Numbered from the stretch's first letter, positions 26,137 through 34,188 are shown. The stretch is 64,000 nt of DNA from Ferdinandcohnia sp047238305 (GCF_047238305.1 NZ_JBDFMO010000001.1:1302001-1366000); one strand, 5' to 3'. The notes: generated by a model from the sequence alone, not told the origin. Program-made: numbers and translations.

Positions 26137-26757
26137 ATGTATATTATGAAGCAAAGTGGCTGGCTTGAAGTAATTTGTGGAAGCATGTTTTCAGGAAAAT
26201 CCGAAGAGTTGATTCGACGTGTTCGTCGTACTGAATTTGCTAGACAATCTGTTCAGGTATTTAAGCCTCAAATTGATAATCGATATAGTGATCATTCTGT
26301 TGTATCTCACAATGGGACATCCTTTGTCGCAATTCCAGTGGCAAGTTCTGCTGAAATTTTGGAAAAGACTTGCGCTGAGACAGACGTTGTCGCAATTGAT
26401 GAAGTGCAATTTTTCGACGATGAGATTGTGGAAGTTGTCCAAATTCTTGCAAACCGTGGCCATCGCGTTATCGTTGCTGGCTTAGACCAAGACTTCCGCG
26501 GTGAACCGTTTGGAAAAGTTCCAGAATTACTTTCGTTAGCTGAGTTGGTTACGAAATTACAGGCTGTTTGCTCTGTGTGTGGATCTCCTTCAAGCAGAAC
26601 ACAGCGTTTAATCGATGGAAAACCAGCCTCTTATGATGATCCAGTAATTTTAGTCGGCGCTTCTGAGTCATACGAGCCTCGTTGTCGTCATCATCATGAA
26701 GTACCAGGAAAGCCACTACTAAAGTCAGTTGCACAAAAGGATACAATGAAATTATAA
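26137..26757 (+). CDS. tdk: Thymidine kinase
   Basis: Phosphorylates thymidine with ATP in pyrimidine salvage. P-loop GSMFSGKSEE at residues 15-24, Walker-B-like DVVAIDEVQFF, and a zinc-binding lasso with CSVCGSP and the later RCRHHH. 206 residues, type II tetrameric kinase. The start MYIMKQSGWLEV matches B. subtilis Tdk, so ATG 26137 is used with AAGGAAGGATC upstream. Confidence 0.96.
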   Translation: MYIMKQSGWLEVICGSMFSGKSEELIRRVRRTEFARQSVQVFKPQIDNRYSDHSVVSHNGTSFVAIPVASSAEILEKTCAETDVVAIDEVQFFDDEIVEVVQILANRGHRVIVAGLDQDFRGEPFGKVPELLSLAELVTKLQAVCSVCGSPSSRTQRLIDGKPASYDDPVILVGASESYEPRCRHHHEVPGKPLLKSVAQKDTMKL

Positions 26758-26758
26758 G

Positions 26759-26782
26759 GCGCTCCGTGGGAGTGCTTTTTTT
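26759..26782 (+). terminator. tdk terminator
   Basis: GCGCTCC-GTG-GGAGTGC followed by seven T. Confidence 0.85.
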
Positions 26783-26787
26783 GAATG

Positions 26788-26816
26788 TAAAAAAGACCAG
26801 GCTGTCAGTCCTGATC
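26788..26816 (-). terminator. racA terminator
   Basis: On the minus strand GATCAGG / CCTGGTC encloses an 8-nt loop and is followed by six T. Confidence 0.82.
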
Positions 26817-27331
26817 TAAAATAGAAATCCGAGTACTTTTTTACGTTTTCTAGACCCTTCCACTTTTTCAAGGGTGATGGCTGTTTGTTTTTGAAGCTCT
26901 TCTTTTTCCTTTTCGAGCTGCTCGATATATGCCTCCATTTTCTGCATTCTTTTTTGTAGCTCGTCGATTTCTTTGCGATGCTGCAAGAGCTGGTAGGATA
27001 CTACATCACTTGCTTTTTCGTCGATGCGCCTTTCGTTCTCTTTAATCCGTTCCATGATTGTGTTTAATTTATCTGAAAGAGTTTTTTCTGAAGCTTGTAC
27101 CATTTTCCGTGCAGTCCCCTTCCTAGGTTCTGGTGGTGATAGTTTGATTTTATCAAATGGGACCCCAGATTTCACTTGATTCCGTATCCCTTCGAATAAT
27201 GGAAGGTCCATTTCCTCAAACACATAGTGCCCATATTCATTTTTTTTACATGGTATTTCAAAGTTTTTAATCCACTTCCGGACGCTTTTTGTTGAAACTC
27301 CCAATTTTTTTGCAAACTCCGCAGTATTCAC
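26816..27331 (-). CDS. racA: RacA-like chromosome-anchoring protein
   Basis: Probable polar anchor that binds origin-proximal DNA and pulls chromosomes to the poles in early sporulation. The N-terminus is a MerR-like helix-turn-helix (MNTAEFAKKLGVSTKSVRKWIKNF), then a linker and a coiled coil (about residues 95-155, with DVVSYQLLQHRKEIDELQKRM). The C-terminus is short and basic (RKRKKVLGFLF). GTG 27331 gives MNTAEF and has GGGGGAG 8 nt upstream. The place between tdk and prfA equals racA (ywkC) in B. subtilis. A SigH-type promoter and a Spo0A box lie upstream. Confidence 0.86.
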   Translation of the reverse strand: MNTAEFAKKLGVSTKSVRKWIKNFEIPCKKNEYGHYVFEEMDLPLFEGIRNQVKSGVPFDKIKLSPPEPRKGTARKMVQASEKTLSDKLNTIMERIKENERRIDEKASDVVSYQLLQHRKEIDELQKRMQKMEAYIEQLEKEKEELQKQTAITLEKVEGSRKRKKVLGFLF

Positions 27332-27406
27332 ACCAATCACTCCCCCGAATTTTCTTCTTCCTCTATGCTATGCCTCAATTTCTCCCGTTCTTTGTATAGT
27401 AGTACG

Positions 27407-27434
27407 ATTCTCCCTATTCCTTGTAAAATCCTGC
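27407..27434 (-). promoter_or_regulatory. Probable SigH promoter of racA
   Basis: On the minus strand GCAGGATTT (27434-27426) and GGAGAAT (27413-27407) are exact RNAGGAWWW and RNNGAAT matches with a 12-nt spacer, the same spacing as before spo0F. Confidence 0.72.
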
Positions 27435-27496
27435 CGGGTAGACAAAACTAGTAGCTTTTCGTCAAAGAAAGAAGCAAACCAACAGAAAACATGCCA

Positions 27497-27503
27497 TTCG
27501 ACA
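27497..27503 (-). promoter_or_regulatory. Perfect Spo0A box upstream of racA
   Basis: TGTCGAA on the minus strand, 63 nt upstream of the SigH -35 element. racA belongs to the early Spo0A regulon in B. subtilis, but a 7-mer can occur by chance. Confidence 0.45.
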
Positions 27504-27561
27504 GCGAAATTTGAAGGAATTAGGTTTGGGATTAAGGTACTGTGATTGGATAGTGCCTGGG

Positions 27562-27773
27562 TACCCTCAACATCCTAGAAAAAGGAAATTGGAGGCGGTC
27601 CATGGGGGCTAGAGTATCCCCAACTTCCTAGAAAAAGGAAATCGGTGGTAGTCTAAGAGGTCTGGAGCACCCCCAACATCCTAGAAAGTGGAAATTGGTG
27701 TCAGCCCAGAGCGTGTGGAGTACCCCCAACATCCTAAATAGAGGAAACTGATGGTGGTCTAGAAACGTAAGCA
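27562..27773. repeat. Four-unit 53-bp tandem array
   Basis: Units begin TACCCTCAAC (27562), TATCCCCAAC (27615), CACCCCCAAC (27668) and TACCCCCAAC (27721), each exactly 53 bp. Conserved parts are CCCAAC-TCCTA and GGAAAT-GG; the end of each unit (GGAG) is also kept. Noncoding by length (not a multiple of three). It fills the racA-prfA gap; 27504-27561 shows nothing else. Confidence 0.88.
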
Positions 27774-27817
27774 ATCCAAATGAGTATCGTCAAACATTCA
27801 TTCCGTTGTAATTTGCT

Positions 27818-27847
27818 TTGACCTATATGGGTACCCTATACTATAAT
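27818..27847 (+). promoter_or_regulatory. prfA promoter
   Basis: TTGACC (27818-27823), 18 nt, TATAAT (27842-27847). Confidence 0.82.
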
Positions 27848-27881
27848 TATACTGTTATGGACTAAATTTGAGGTGAAGAGT

Positions 27882-28949
27882 GTGTTCGATCGTTTAGAGG
27901 CTGTTGAAGCTCGTTATGAAAAATTAAATGAACTATTAAGTGATCCAGATATCGTGAGTGACACAAATAAACTACGTGAATATTCAAAAGAACAATCTGA
28001 TATACAAGAAACCGTTGAGAAATATAGAGAGTACAAAGAGGTTAAGGAACAATTAACCGATGCGAAAGCGATGCTTGAAGAAAAGCTCGATGCGGAAATG
28101 CGTGAAATGGTGAAGGAAGAAATTAATGAACTTGAGGACCAAATGGAGGAGCTTGAGGAGCGACTTCACGTCCTGTTATTGCCGAAGGATCCAAACGATG
28201 ACAAAAACGTTATCATGGAAATTCGCGGTGCTGCAGGTGGAGATGAGGCTGCGCTATTTGCCGGTGATCTTTACCGTATGTACAGCCGCTTTGCTGAGCA
28301 CCAAGGCTGGAAGACTGAAGTGATGGATGCCAACACAACTGGTGTAGGTGGATATAAAGAGATCATTTTTATGATTACCGGAAAAGGTGCCTATTCGAAA
28401 TTGAAATTTGAAAATGGGGCACATCGTGTGCAACGTGTTCCTGAAACGGAGTCAGGCGGACGTATCCACACATCAACAGCGACTGTTGCGGTATTACCTG
28501 AAGCAGAAGAGGTTGAAGTCGAAATTCATGAAAAAGATATTCGTGTAGATACATTTGCATCCAGTGGCCCAGGAGGACAAAGTGTTAACACCACCATGTC
28601 AGCGGTTCGTTTAACGCATTTGCCAACTGGAACTGTGGTTTCCTGTCAGGATGAGAAATCGCAAATTAAAAATAAGGAAAAAGCAATGAAAGTATTGCGC
28701 GCACGTGTTTATGATAAGTTCCAACAAGAAGCACAAGCGGAATACGACCAAAATCGTAAGCAAGCCGTAGGTACAGGCGACCGTTCAGAGCGTATCCGTA
28801 CGTACAATTTTCCGCAAAACCGTGTAACCGACCACCGTATTGGATTAACGATTCAAAAGCTTGATCAAATCCTAACTGGAAAGCTTGATGAAGTGATTGA
28901 TGCCTTAATCATGGAAGACCAAGCTAGAAAAATGGAGCAAGCCGAATAA
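27882..28949 (+). CDS. prfA: Peptide chain release factor 1
   Basis: Recognises UAA/UAG and triggers peptide release. The GGQ loop is in SSGPGGQSVN; the anticodon-like region precedes it. 355 residues. I use GTG 27882 (MFDRLEAVEARYEKLNELL, as in B. subtilis RF1) with GAGGTG 6 nt upstream; GTG 27873 is nine bases earlier. Its stop overlaps the start of prmC (TAATG), which encodes the methylase acting on its GGQ glutamine. Confidence 0.97.
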   Translation: MFDRLEAVEARYEKLNELLSDPDIVSDTNKLREYSKEQSDIQETVEKYREYKEVKEQLTDAKAMLEEKLDAEMREMVKEEINELEDQMEELEERLHVLLLPKDPNDDKNVIMEIRGAAGGDEAALFAGDLYRMYSRFAEHQGWKTEVMDANTTGVGGYKEIIFMITGKGAYSKLKFENGAHRVQRVPETESGGRIHTSTATVAVLPEAEEVEVEIHEKDIRVDTFASSGPGGQSVNTTMSAVRLTHLPTGTVVSCQDEKSQIKNKEKAMKVLRARVYDKFQQEAQAEYDQNRKQAVGTGDRSERIRTYNFPQNRVTDHRIGLTIQKLDQILTGKLDEVIDALIMEDQARKMEQAE

Positions 28950-29818
28950 TGGCGGAATTTCAAAAAATATTCGAAGCCCTCAAATGGGCTTCTTCTTTTT
29001 TAAAGGAAAATGGTCGGGATGAAAATATTTCGGAAATGTTGTTGTGTCATTATCTGGGGATGAGTAGAGCAAAGCTACTCGGAGAACTACGTGAGGAACT
29101 AGATGCTGCAGTGAAAGAAAAATTTGTGGCAGCTGTTGGTAAGGTTGTGAGCGGAGTTCCAGTTCAACACATTATTGGTTACGAGGAGTTTTACGGGCGC
29201 AGATTTTTGGTGAATGAGGAAGTTTTAATCCCAAGACCTGAGACAGAAGAGTTGGTTCAAGGGTTGCTTGCGAGAATGGAGCGTTTATTCGGTACATCCG
29301 AAGGAATTAAGGTTGTGGATGTGGGGACAGGAAGTGGCGCGATTTCGATTACACTTGCTCTTGAGAATGAGAACCTAGACGTAATGACAGTTGATATTGC
29401 AAAGGCTTCTCTAGATGTGGCGAAGGAAAATGCGAGCCGATTAGGTGCGAAAGTAATGTTTTTTGAAGGAGATTTATTAGGTCCGATTATGGCTGAAGGA
29501 ATAAAGGTTGATGTAGTCGTTTCGAATCCACCATATATTCCAGAAGAAGATATTCCGAGATTGTCGACAGTGGTAAAGGACCATGAGCCAATCCGGGCAT
29601 TGGTTGGCGGTCAGGATGGACTTGATTTTTATCGAAGGTTTATGAAGGAAATTCCGCTTGTATTGAAAGAAAAAGGGATTGTGGGCTTTGAAGTCGGGAT
29701 TGGCCAAGGCGAATCTGTTGCAGACATGTTGCGAGAGACATTTCTTGGGGCAACAGTAGAGGTCGTGAACGATATCAACGGCAAAGACCGAATGGTGTTT
29801 GCGGAAATAGGGTTTTAG
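28949..29818 (+). CDS. prmC: Release factor glutamine methyltransferase
   Basis: N5-methylates the glutamine of the GGQ motif of release factors. The N-terminal helical domain recognises the factor. The SAM-binding motif is VVDVGTGSGAISI and the catalytic NPPY is in VVSNPPYIPEED near residue 194. 289 residues. Overlaps prfA by one base, so the enzyme and its substrate are translated in a coupled way. Confidence 0.96.
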   Translation: MAEFQKIFEALKWASSFLKENGRDENISEMLLCHYLGMSRAKLLGELREELDAAVKEKFVAAVGKVVSGVPVQHIIGYEEFYGRRFLVNEEVLIPRPETEELVQGLLARMERLFGTSEGIKVVDVGTGSGAISITLALENENLDVMTVDIAKASLDVAKENASRLGAKVMFFEGDLLGPIMAEGIKVDVVVSNPPYIPEEDIPRLSTVVKDHEPIRALVGGQDGLDFYRRFMKEIPLVLKEKGIVGFEVGIGQGESVADMLRETFLGATVEVVNDINGKDRMVFAEIGF

Positions 29819-29820
29819 TA

Positions 29821-29852
29821 AAGGCTTGGGGACGTGATCCCAAGCCTTTTTT
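29821..29852 (+). terminator. prfA-prmC terminator
   Basis: AAGGCTTGGG / CCCAAGCCTTTTTT with an 8-nt loop. Confidence 0.93.
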
Positions 29853-29869
29853 GATGAATCACCAGCAGT

Positions 29870-30343
29870 TTAATAGTTGCGCTTCCACGAAATAAAATAG
29901 ACGATGATCTGAATCAACGGATATAGCAGTAATAAGATAATGGGATAGTACGGGATGAAATCTGAGATGAATGGATAGACAAAAAATAGGGCAGTGATGA
30001 TCGGAAACGTGTACCACATACTAATATAAGAAGCCCGACATGCCTTTCCGGTGAGTTCCTTTTCACGCTCATCTCCTTCTTCAAATTCAACTGGCAACAA
30101 AAATGCACTTTTCCATGACTTGCGTTTCTTTTTCAGCTTTGGAAGTATAGTGGCTGAAAAAATGATTCCTACTACAATGGCAATGAACGCGGGCAACATA
30201 TTAATTTCAACGGTCCAAGGTGGCTCTTGATTGGTTTTTACAATCTCTGCAAAGTCTAAATGCGCGTAATACATCGTTGAAAATGCCCAGCCCAAAAGTG
30301 CGATCGAAATAATTGAATACACTAAATTACGAAAAATACTCAT
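29870..30343 (-). CDS. Four-helix membrane protein of XRE cassette 2
   Basis: Not a named family I can place with certainty. 157 residues with hydrophobic segments near 7-25, 48-66, 105-125 and 128-150. Between them is a cytoplasmic loop with KLKKKRKSWK and DEREKELTGKACRASY; the DERE...A..SY pattern resembles DUF2178-type membrane proteins. Its ATG overlaps the regulator stop by 4 nt (ATGA), so the pair is translationally coupled. Same design as 17284-17811 but little sequence similarity. Confidence 0.72.
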   Translation of the reverse strand: MSIFRNLVYSIISIALLGWAFSTMYYAHLDFAEIVKTNQEPPWTVEINMLPAFIAIVVGIIFSATILPKLKKKRKSWKSAFLLPVEFEEGDEREKELTGKACRASYISMWYTFPIITALFFVYPFISDFIPYYPIILLLLYPLIQIIVYFISWKRNY

Positions 30344-30549
30344 TTTTCCTCATCCTCCAAATAAAATATTTCTTCAATTGGCAAGTTAAACGTTCGTGCG
30401 ATATTCATTGCTAGCAAGAGTGAAGGGATATAGCTTCCTTTTTCCATGGCAACGATTGTTTGTCGTGTTACATTGACCTTTTCAGCAAGTGCGCCTTGTG
30501 TCAAGCTGTGCCTTGCGCGGAGTTCCTTCACGTGATTTTTAATCTCCAT
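30340..30549 (-). CDS. Small XRE-family regulator of cassette 2
   Basis: 69 residues, one helix-turn-helix (LTQGALAEKVNVTRQTIVAMEKG) plus a short C-terminal acidic tail. Similar to the regulator at 17080 (both carry a conserved RAKH/RARHSL start, ETI/QTI turn and IEEIF-Y end). GGAGG precedes its ATG on the minus strand. Its promoter contains two 13-bp direct repeats, the probable operator. Confidence 0.87.
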   Translation of the reverse strand: MEIKNHVKELRARHSLTQGALAEKVNVTRQTIVAMEKGSYIPSLLLAMNIARTFNLPIEEIFYLEDEEK

Positions 30550-30579
30550 TTACAATATCCTCCATTTGTTTCTACTTAC

Positions 30580-30614
30580 ATTGTAAAGTAAACCATACAT
30601 TTTGTAAAGTAAAC
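30580..30614 (-). promoter_or_regulatory. Promoter and direct-repeat operator of XRE cassette 2
   Basis: On the minus strand TTTACA (30608-30603), 17 nt, TACAAT (30585-30580). TTGTAAAGTAAAC on the plus strand occurs twice, at 30581-30593 and 30602-30614, 21 bp apart, one over the -10 and one over the -35. Confidence 0.78.
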
Positions 30615-30719
30615 TTGACATTTTATTTTTAGACCCACACTAGGTGGTGTTCTTAGTCTTTGATCCTAAACTGACAAAATACCTCAAAAAATAGTTTAAT
30701 AGATTTTTCAAATTTGGTA

Positions 30720-30749
30720 GTTTAGGAATCTATATTTTTGGCGAGAATG
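30720..30749 (+). promoter_or_regulatory. SigF promoter of spoIIR
   Basis: GTTTA (30720-30724), 15 nt, GGCGAGAATG (30740-30749). The -10 is an exact match to the SigF pattern GGNNANANTR, and spoIIR is a known SigF gene. Confidence 0.85.
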
Positions 30750-30774
30750 GTTTTTGAAGGGATGGTGCTTGAAA

Positions 30775-31449
30775 ATGAGTAAACAAATTACGATTGTATC
30801 ATTTATATTTTTACTGTTAATTGGGGCGAATAGCCATTTATTAATAAAAGAAACAAGTGCACAGGAGCCACAGGTTATTCCGGATGAAGCCATTCGACTA
30901 CGAATTTTAGCTAACAGTGATTCCGATGAAGATCAGGCATTAAAGCGCAAGGTACGTGATGCGGTAAATGCAGAAATTACTGAGTGGGTCGCAGAGTTAA
31001 CTTCAATTGAAGCGGCTAGAGAGTTGATTCAAGAAAGACTACCAGAAATCGAGAAAATCGTTGCTGGCGTATTAGAAGAAGAAAATAGCAATCAAACATA
31101 TACAGTTGATTACGGACGCAATGTTCAATTTCCAACAAAGCTTTATGGGCAATTCCTATATCCGGCTGGTGAGTATGAAGCAATTCTAATTTCATTAGGT
31201 GAAGCTAAAGGGGCAAATTGGTGGTGTGTGTTGTTCCCGCCATTATGTTTCTTAGATTTCTCAACAGGTGATGCTATTGAAGCATCTGATGAGGAAGGAA
31301 AAGATGTAGCGCTTGAGCAAGAGATTGTGAAGAAAGATAAGAAAGAAAAGAAGGACAAGGAAGACAAAGAAGATCAAGATGAAAGTGATGAGGAAGAAGT
31401 CGAGGTCAAATTTTTCTTAGTTGAGTTTTTCACATCTTTATTTAGCTAA
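30775..31449 (+). CDS. spoIIR: Stage II sporulation protein R
   Basis: Forespore-made secreted signal that activates SpoIIGA cleavage of pro-SigE in the mother cell. N-terminal signal/membrane segment (ITIVSFIFLLLIGANSHLL), then the SpoIIR domain with the conserved IRLRILANSDSDEDQALKRKVRD and GEYEAILISLGEAKGANWWC-FPPLCF. The C-terminus carries an unusual charged, Lys/Asp-rich stretch (about residues 184-215) before a hydrophobic end. ATG 30775 follows GAAGGGATGG. The upstream promoter is SigF-type. Confidence 0.95.
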   Translation: MSKQITIVSFIFLLLIGANSHLLIKETSAQEPQVIPDEAIRLRILANSDSDEDQALKRKVRDAVNAEITEWVAELTSIEAARELIQERLPEIEKIVAGVLEEENSNQTYTVDYGRNVQFPTKLYGQFLYPAGEYEAILISLGEAKGANWWCVLFPPLCFLDFSTGDAIEASDEEGKDVALEQEIVKKDKKEKKDKEDKEDQDESDEEEVEVKFFLVEFFTSLFS

Positions 31450-31526
31450 AAATCTAGCATTTAGTTCTATTTTTCAAGATGCCTCATAGAGTAGTTACTA
31501 GGATAACGAAAAATGGGGTGGCGAAA

Positions 31527-31973
31527 ATGAAACAATTTAGAACGGCAAATGAGCAGGACATCGAAAGGGTAACTGCCTTTTTAGGACAAGCTGAAGTTAG
31601 TTCAGAAGGTATTTCTTCGATTATTGATCACTTTATTCTATTGGAGGATGATGAACAAAAAATTCTAGCGACGTTAGGGATTGAAAGAATTGAGCAAGAT
31701 GGATTGCTTCGATCTCTTGTCATTTCTCCAGGTGTGGATCAAACGAATTTATTAACTTTATTTAAAAGTGCCATTTCCCTTGCAAAGCATAAGGAGTTAA
31801 ATCGAGTGTTTTTAGCGACAAATAAGCAAGCATCGATTCAATTTTTTGCAATGCTTGGCTTTGAGCAAGTGGAGAAAGAGAAGCTTCCAGGTCATATTGA
31901 ATGCTCGAATCATATCTCACAGCTTCTTAAAGAGGCTGATCCGAAGTTCATGGTTTCACAAATTGAAAAATAA
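31527..31973 (+). CDS. ywlB: YwlB-like GNAT-family protein
   Basis: 148-residue protein with a GNAT acetyltransferase-like pattern (FRTANEQDIERVTAFL at the start, LLRSLVISPGVDQTNLLTLF in the acetyl-CoA region, NRVFLATNKQASIQFFAMLGFEQV at the end). The usual Q/RxxGxG/A loop is not clear, so catalytic activity is uncertain. ATG 31527 with GGGGTGG upstream. Conserved neighbour of spoIIR and ywlC. Confidence 0.8.
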   Translation: MKQFRTANEQDIERVTAFLGQAEVSSEGISSIIDHFILLEDDEQKILATLGIERIEQDGLLRSLVISPGVDQTNLLTLFKSAISLAKHKELNRVFLATNKQASIQFFAMLGFEQVEKEKLPGHIECSNHISQLLKEADPKFMVSQIEK

Positions 31974-32047
31974 TTGTATTTTAAACTCCTAAATGTGGAC
32001 GGAATGTGCGCAAGTGGGGGTTTTTATTTTGGTTTTTGTCATCTGAT

Positions 32048-32383
32048 TGTGGATAATGTGGATAAACATAGGTTGTTAAAAGGCAAAAAAGTGTGATAAT
32101 CTATGGAACATGATGAAAAATATGGGCTGTGGATGAAATATTTCCTCTTTGTGTGGGTTGTGGCAAAACTGGTTATATCCACATAATTATCCACATTTTA
32201 GAGTTTGTTATCCACAAAATGTGGATAACACTTGTTTTTCACCACTTATAAACCTATACTTTTTTATATTACAATAATTAAAAAGTGACATCACTAAAGG
32301 ATTTTTATATAGGAGTTGCGTTACATGGAAACAAAACAATGGGTTGTGGATAAATACCAACAAAATTTAGAATCTTATCCACA
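32048..32383. promoter_or_regulatory. DnaA-box cluster between ywlB and ywlC
   Basis: Seven perfect TGTGGATAA / TTATCCACA boxes: plus at 32048, 32057, 32220 and 32345; minus at 32187, 32208 and 32375 (left ends). Near matches at 32128 (TGTGGATGA) and 32175 (ATATCCACA). Two are directly adjacent and two face each other across 3 nt (32208-32228). The last two are inside the start of ywlC. DnaA binding at this intergenic site is known in B. subtilis. Confidence 0.92.
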
Positions 32384-33368
32384 AATAATAGAAGCGGCAA
32401 GTCTTCTACAGAAAAATGAAGTAGTCGCATTCCCGACCGAAACGGTGTATGGGCTTGGAGCTAGTGCTTTATCAGATGAGGCTGTTGCGAAAATTTACGA
32501 GGCAAAGGGGCGTCCGAGCGATAATCCACTGATTGTCCACATCTCCACAATTGGGCAGCTACATAAAATTGTTCAGGATATTCCTGAGCAGGCGGAGCGG
32601 CTAATTGCGAAATTTTGGCCAGGTCCTCTAACACTTGTTTTAAAAAGAAAAGAAGATGCCGTTTCAAAAAAGGTGACAGCAGGACTTGAAACGGTAGCGG
32701 TACGAATGCCAAGTCATCCGGTCGCTTTGGCTTTGATTTCCGCATCAGGTCTACCACTTGCAGCGCCGAGTGCGAATACTTCTGGTAAGCCAAGTCCGAC
32801 ACTTGCAAAGCATGTAGCGGATGATCTGACTGGAAAAATCGCGGGGATTCTTGATGGCGGAGCAACGGGTGTTGGATTAGAGTCAACTGTTCTGGATTGT
32901 ACGAGTGAGGTGCCTGTCATTTTACGACCAGGTGGAGTGACAAAGGAACAGCTTGAGGCAGTATGTGGTGTTGTCGAGGTCGATAGGGCCATTTTGAGAG
33001 AAGGCGAAGCACCGAAATCACCTGGAATGAAATATAAACATTATGCGCCAACTGCACCACTTACGATTGTGAATGGCCGGGTAGAATTTATCCAGTCTCT
33101 CGTAAAAGAAAAACAAAATGAGGGCTTAAAGGTTGGTGTCCTCACAACGACAGAGCGTGAAAATACGTATGAAGCAGATAGAATTATTGCTTGTGGCTCC
33201 CGTGAGGACTTGGAGTCAGTTGCAAATAGACTTTATGACGTATTGCGCTTATTTGATGAAAGTGGTGTCGATGTGATTTTTAGTGAGAGCTTTCCAAGTG
33301 AAGGTATTGGACAAGCGATCATGAATCGCTTAACCAAGGCAGCAGGACATAAAGTGATAACTGAATAA
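32325..33368 (+). CDS. ywlC: L-threonylcarbamoyladenylate synthase (Sua5/YwlC type)
   Basis: Makes threonylcarbamoyl-AMP from threonine, bicarbonate and ATP for the t6A37 modification of tRNAs reading ANN codons. The YrdC domain has VVAFPTETVYGLGASA, KGRPSDNPLIVHI and APSANTSGKPSPT; the C-terminal Sua5 domain begins after PGMKYKHYAPTAPL. 347 residues, the long Sua5 form. ATG 32325 has AGGAG 9 nt upstream. Two perfect DnaA boxes lie in its first 60 bases, so DnaA binding could block its transcription. Confidence 0.96.
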   Translation: METKQWVVDKYQQNLESYPQIIEAASLLQKNEVVAFPTETVYGLGASALSDEAVAKIYEAKGRPSDNPLIVHISTIGQLHKIVQDIPEQAERLIAKFWPGPLTLVLKRKEDAVSKKVTAGLETVAVRMPSHPVALALISASGLPLAAPSANTSGKPSPTLAKHVADDLTGKIAGILDGGATGVGLESTVLDCTSEVPVILRPGGVTKEQLEAVCGVVEVDRAILREGEAPKSPGMKYKHYAPTAPLTIVNGRVEFIQSLVKEKQNEGLKVGVLTTTERENTYEADRIIACGSREDLESVANRLYDVLRLFDESGVDVIFSESFPSEGIGQAIMNRLTKAAGHKVITE

Positions 33369-33385
33369 TTGGGAAATCCTTCTTC

Positions 33386-33536
33386 AGTATGTGTTCAAAA
33401 AGGAGGATGAAAAGGACCGAGGAGTTCTAGGCGGTGAAGTTTTGAGGAGCGGAGCGTATGCATTTAATACGTGAGCACCGGAAAAACAAGCCAACAAAGA
33501 AATCCGATGTGTCATTTTCACCTGACTTTTTGAACA
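33386..33536. mobile_element. MITE-like element with terminal inverted repeats
   Basis: TGTTCAAAAAG...GAAAA-GAC at 33392-33417 is repeated inverted at 33511-33536 (20 of 26 positions match). ATCCTTCTTC occurs on both sides (33376-33385 and 33536-33545), a likely target duplication. The inside has GTTCTAGGCGG and a CGTAT/ATACG hairpin but no gene. Confidence 0.75.
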
Positions 33537-33599
33537 TCCTTCTTCTATTTCGATTTGTACATGCATATGTTGAAATAGGCACGTCCAAGGAGGTAGAAG

Positions 33600-34163
33600 A
33601 TGGATATTACAGCATTTCTCGGGGAAATTATAACCTTATTTATTATGGCATTTGCTTTAGGAATGGACGCATTTTCCGTTGGACTAGGGATGGGATTAAT
33701 CCGGTTAAGGCTTAAGCAAATTTTTTCAATCGGGATTACCATTGGTCTGTTTCATATGTGGATGCCATTGGCAGGCATGATGATTGGACACTTTTTATCA
33801 GATACATTTGGAGCTATTGCAACCTATGTAGGCGGAGGATTGCTGTTGTTTTTAGGCTTACAAATGATTATTTCTTCCTTCAAGGACGATGATCACCAGC
33901 GTATGATTACACCGGTTGGAATCGGCTTATTTATTTTTGCGTTAAGTGTGAGCTTAGACAGTTTTTCAGTCGGGCTTTCGCTAGGGATATACGGTGCGAA
34001 AACGGTTATGGTGATTCTCATGTTTGGGATCGTTAGTATGGTTCTTTCGTGGATTGGACTACTATTAGGTCGAAAGGTACAAAACTGGCTTGGTACATAC
34101 AGTGAGGTTTTAGGCGGGTGCATTCTCCTCGTCTTTGGTGTAAAACTACTATTTCCCTTATAA
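33600..34163 (+). CDS. mntP: Manganese efflux pump MntP
   Basis: Membrane exporter of Mn(II) (YwlD in B. subtilis). 187 residues, six predicted helices in two repeats; the conserved acidic positions are in FALGMDAFSVGLGMG and LSVSLDSFSVGLSLGIYG. ATG 33600 follows AAGGAGG. No yybP-ykoY manganese riboswitch is visible upstream; the leader region is the MITE-like element. Confidence 0.93.
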   Translation: MDITAFLGEIITLFIMAFALGMDAFSVGLGMGLIRLRLKQIFSIGITIGLFHMWMPLAGMMIGHFLSDTFGAIATYVGGGLLLFLGLQMIISSFKDDDHQRMITPVGIGLFIFALSVSLDSFSVGLSLGIYGAKTVMVILMFGIVSMVLSWIGLLLGRKVQNWLGTYSEVLGGCILLVFGVKLLFPL

Positions 34164-34188
34164 AAGGGGAAAATTATGACAAAACTGC

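Noticed and set aside
27562..27773. Possible CRISPR array
   Set aside because: Units diverge along their whole length, there is no identical repeat with unique spacers, and no cas gene is in the window.
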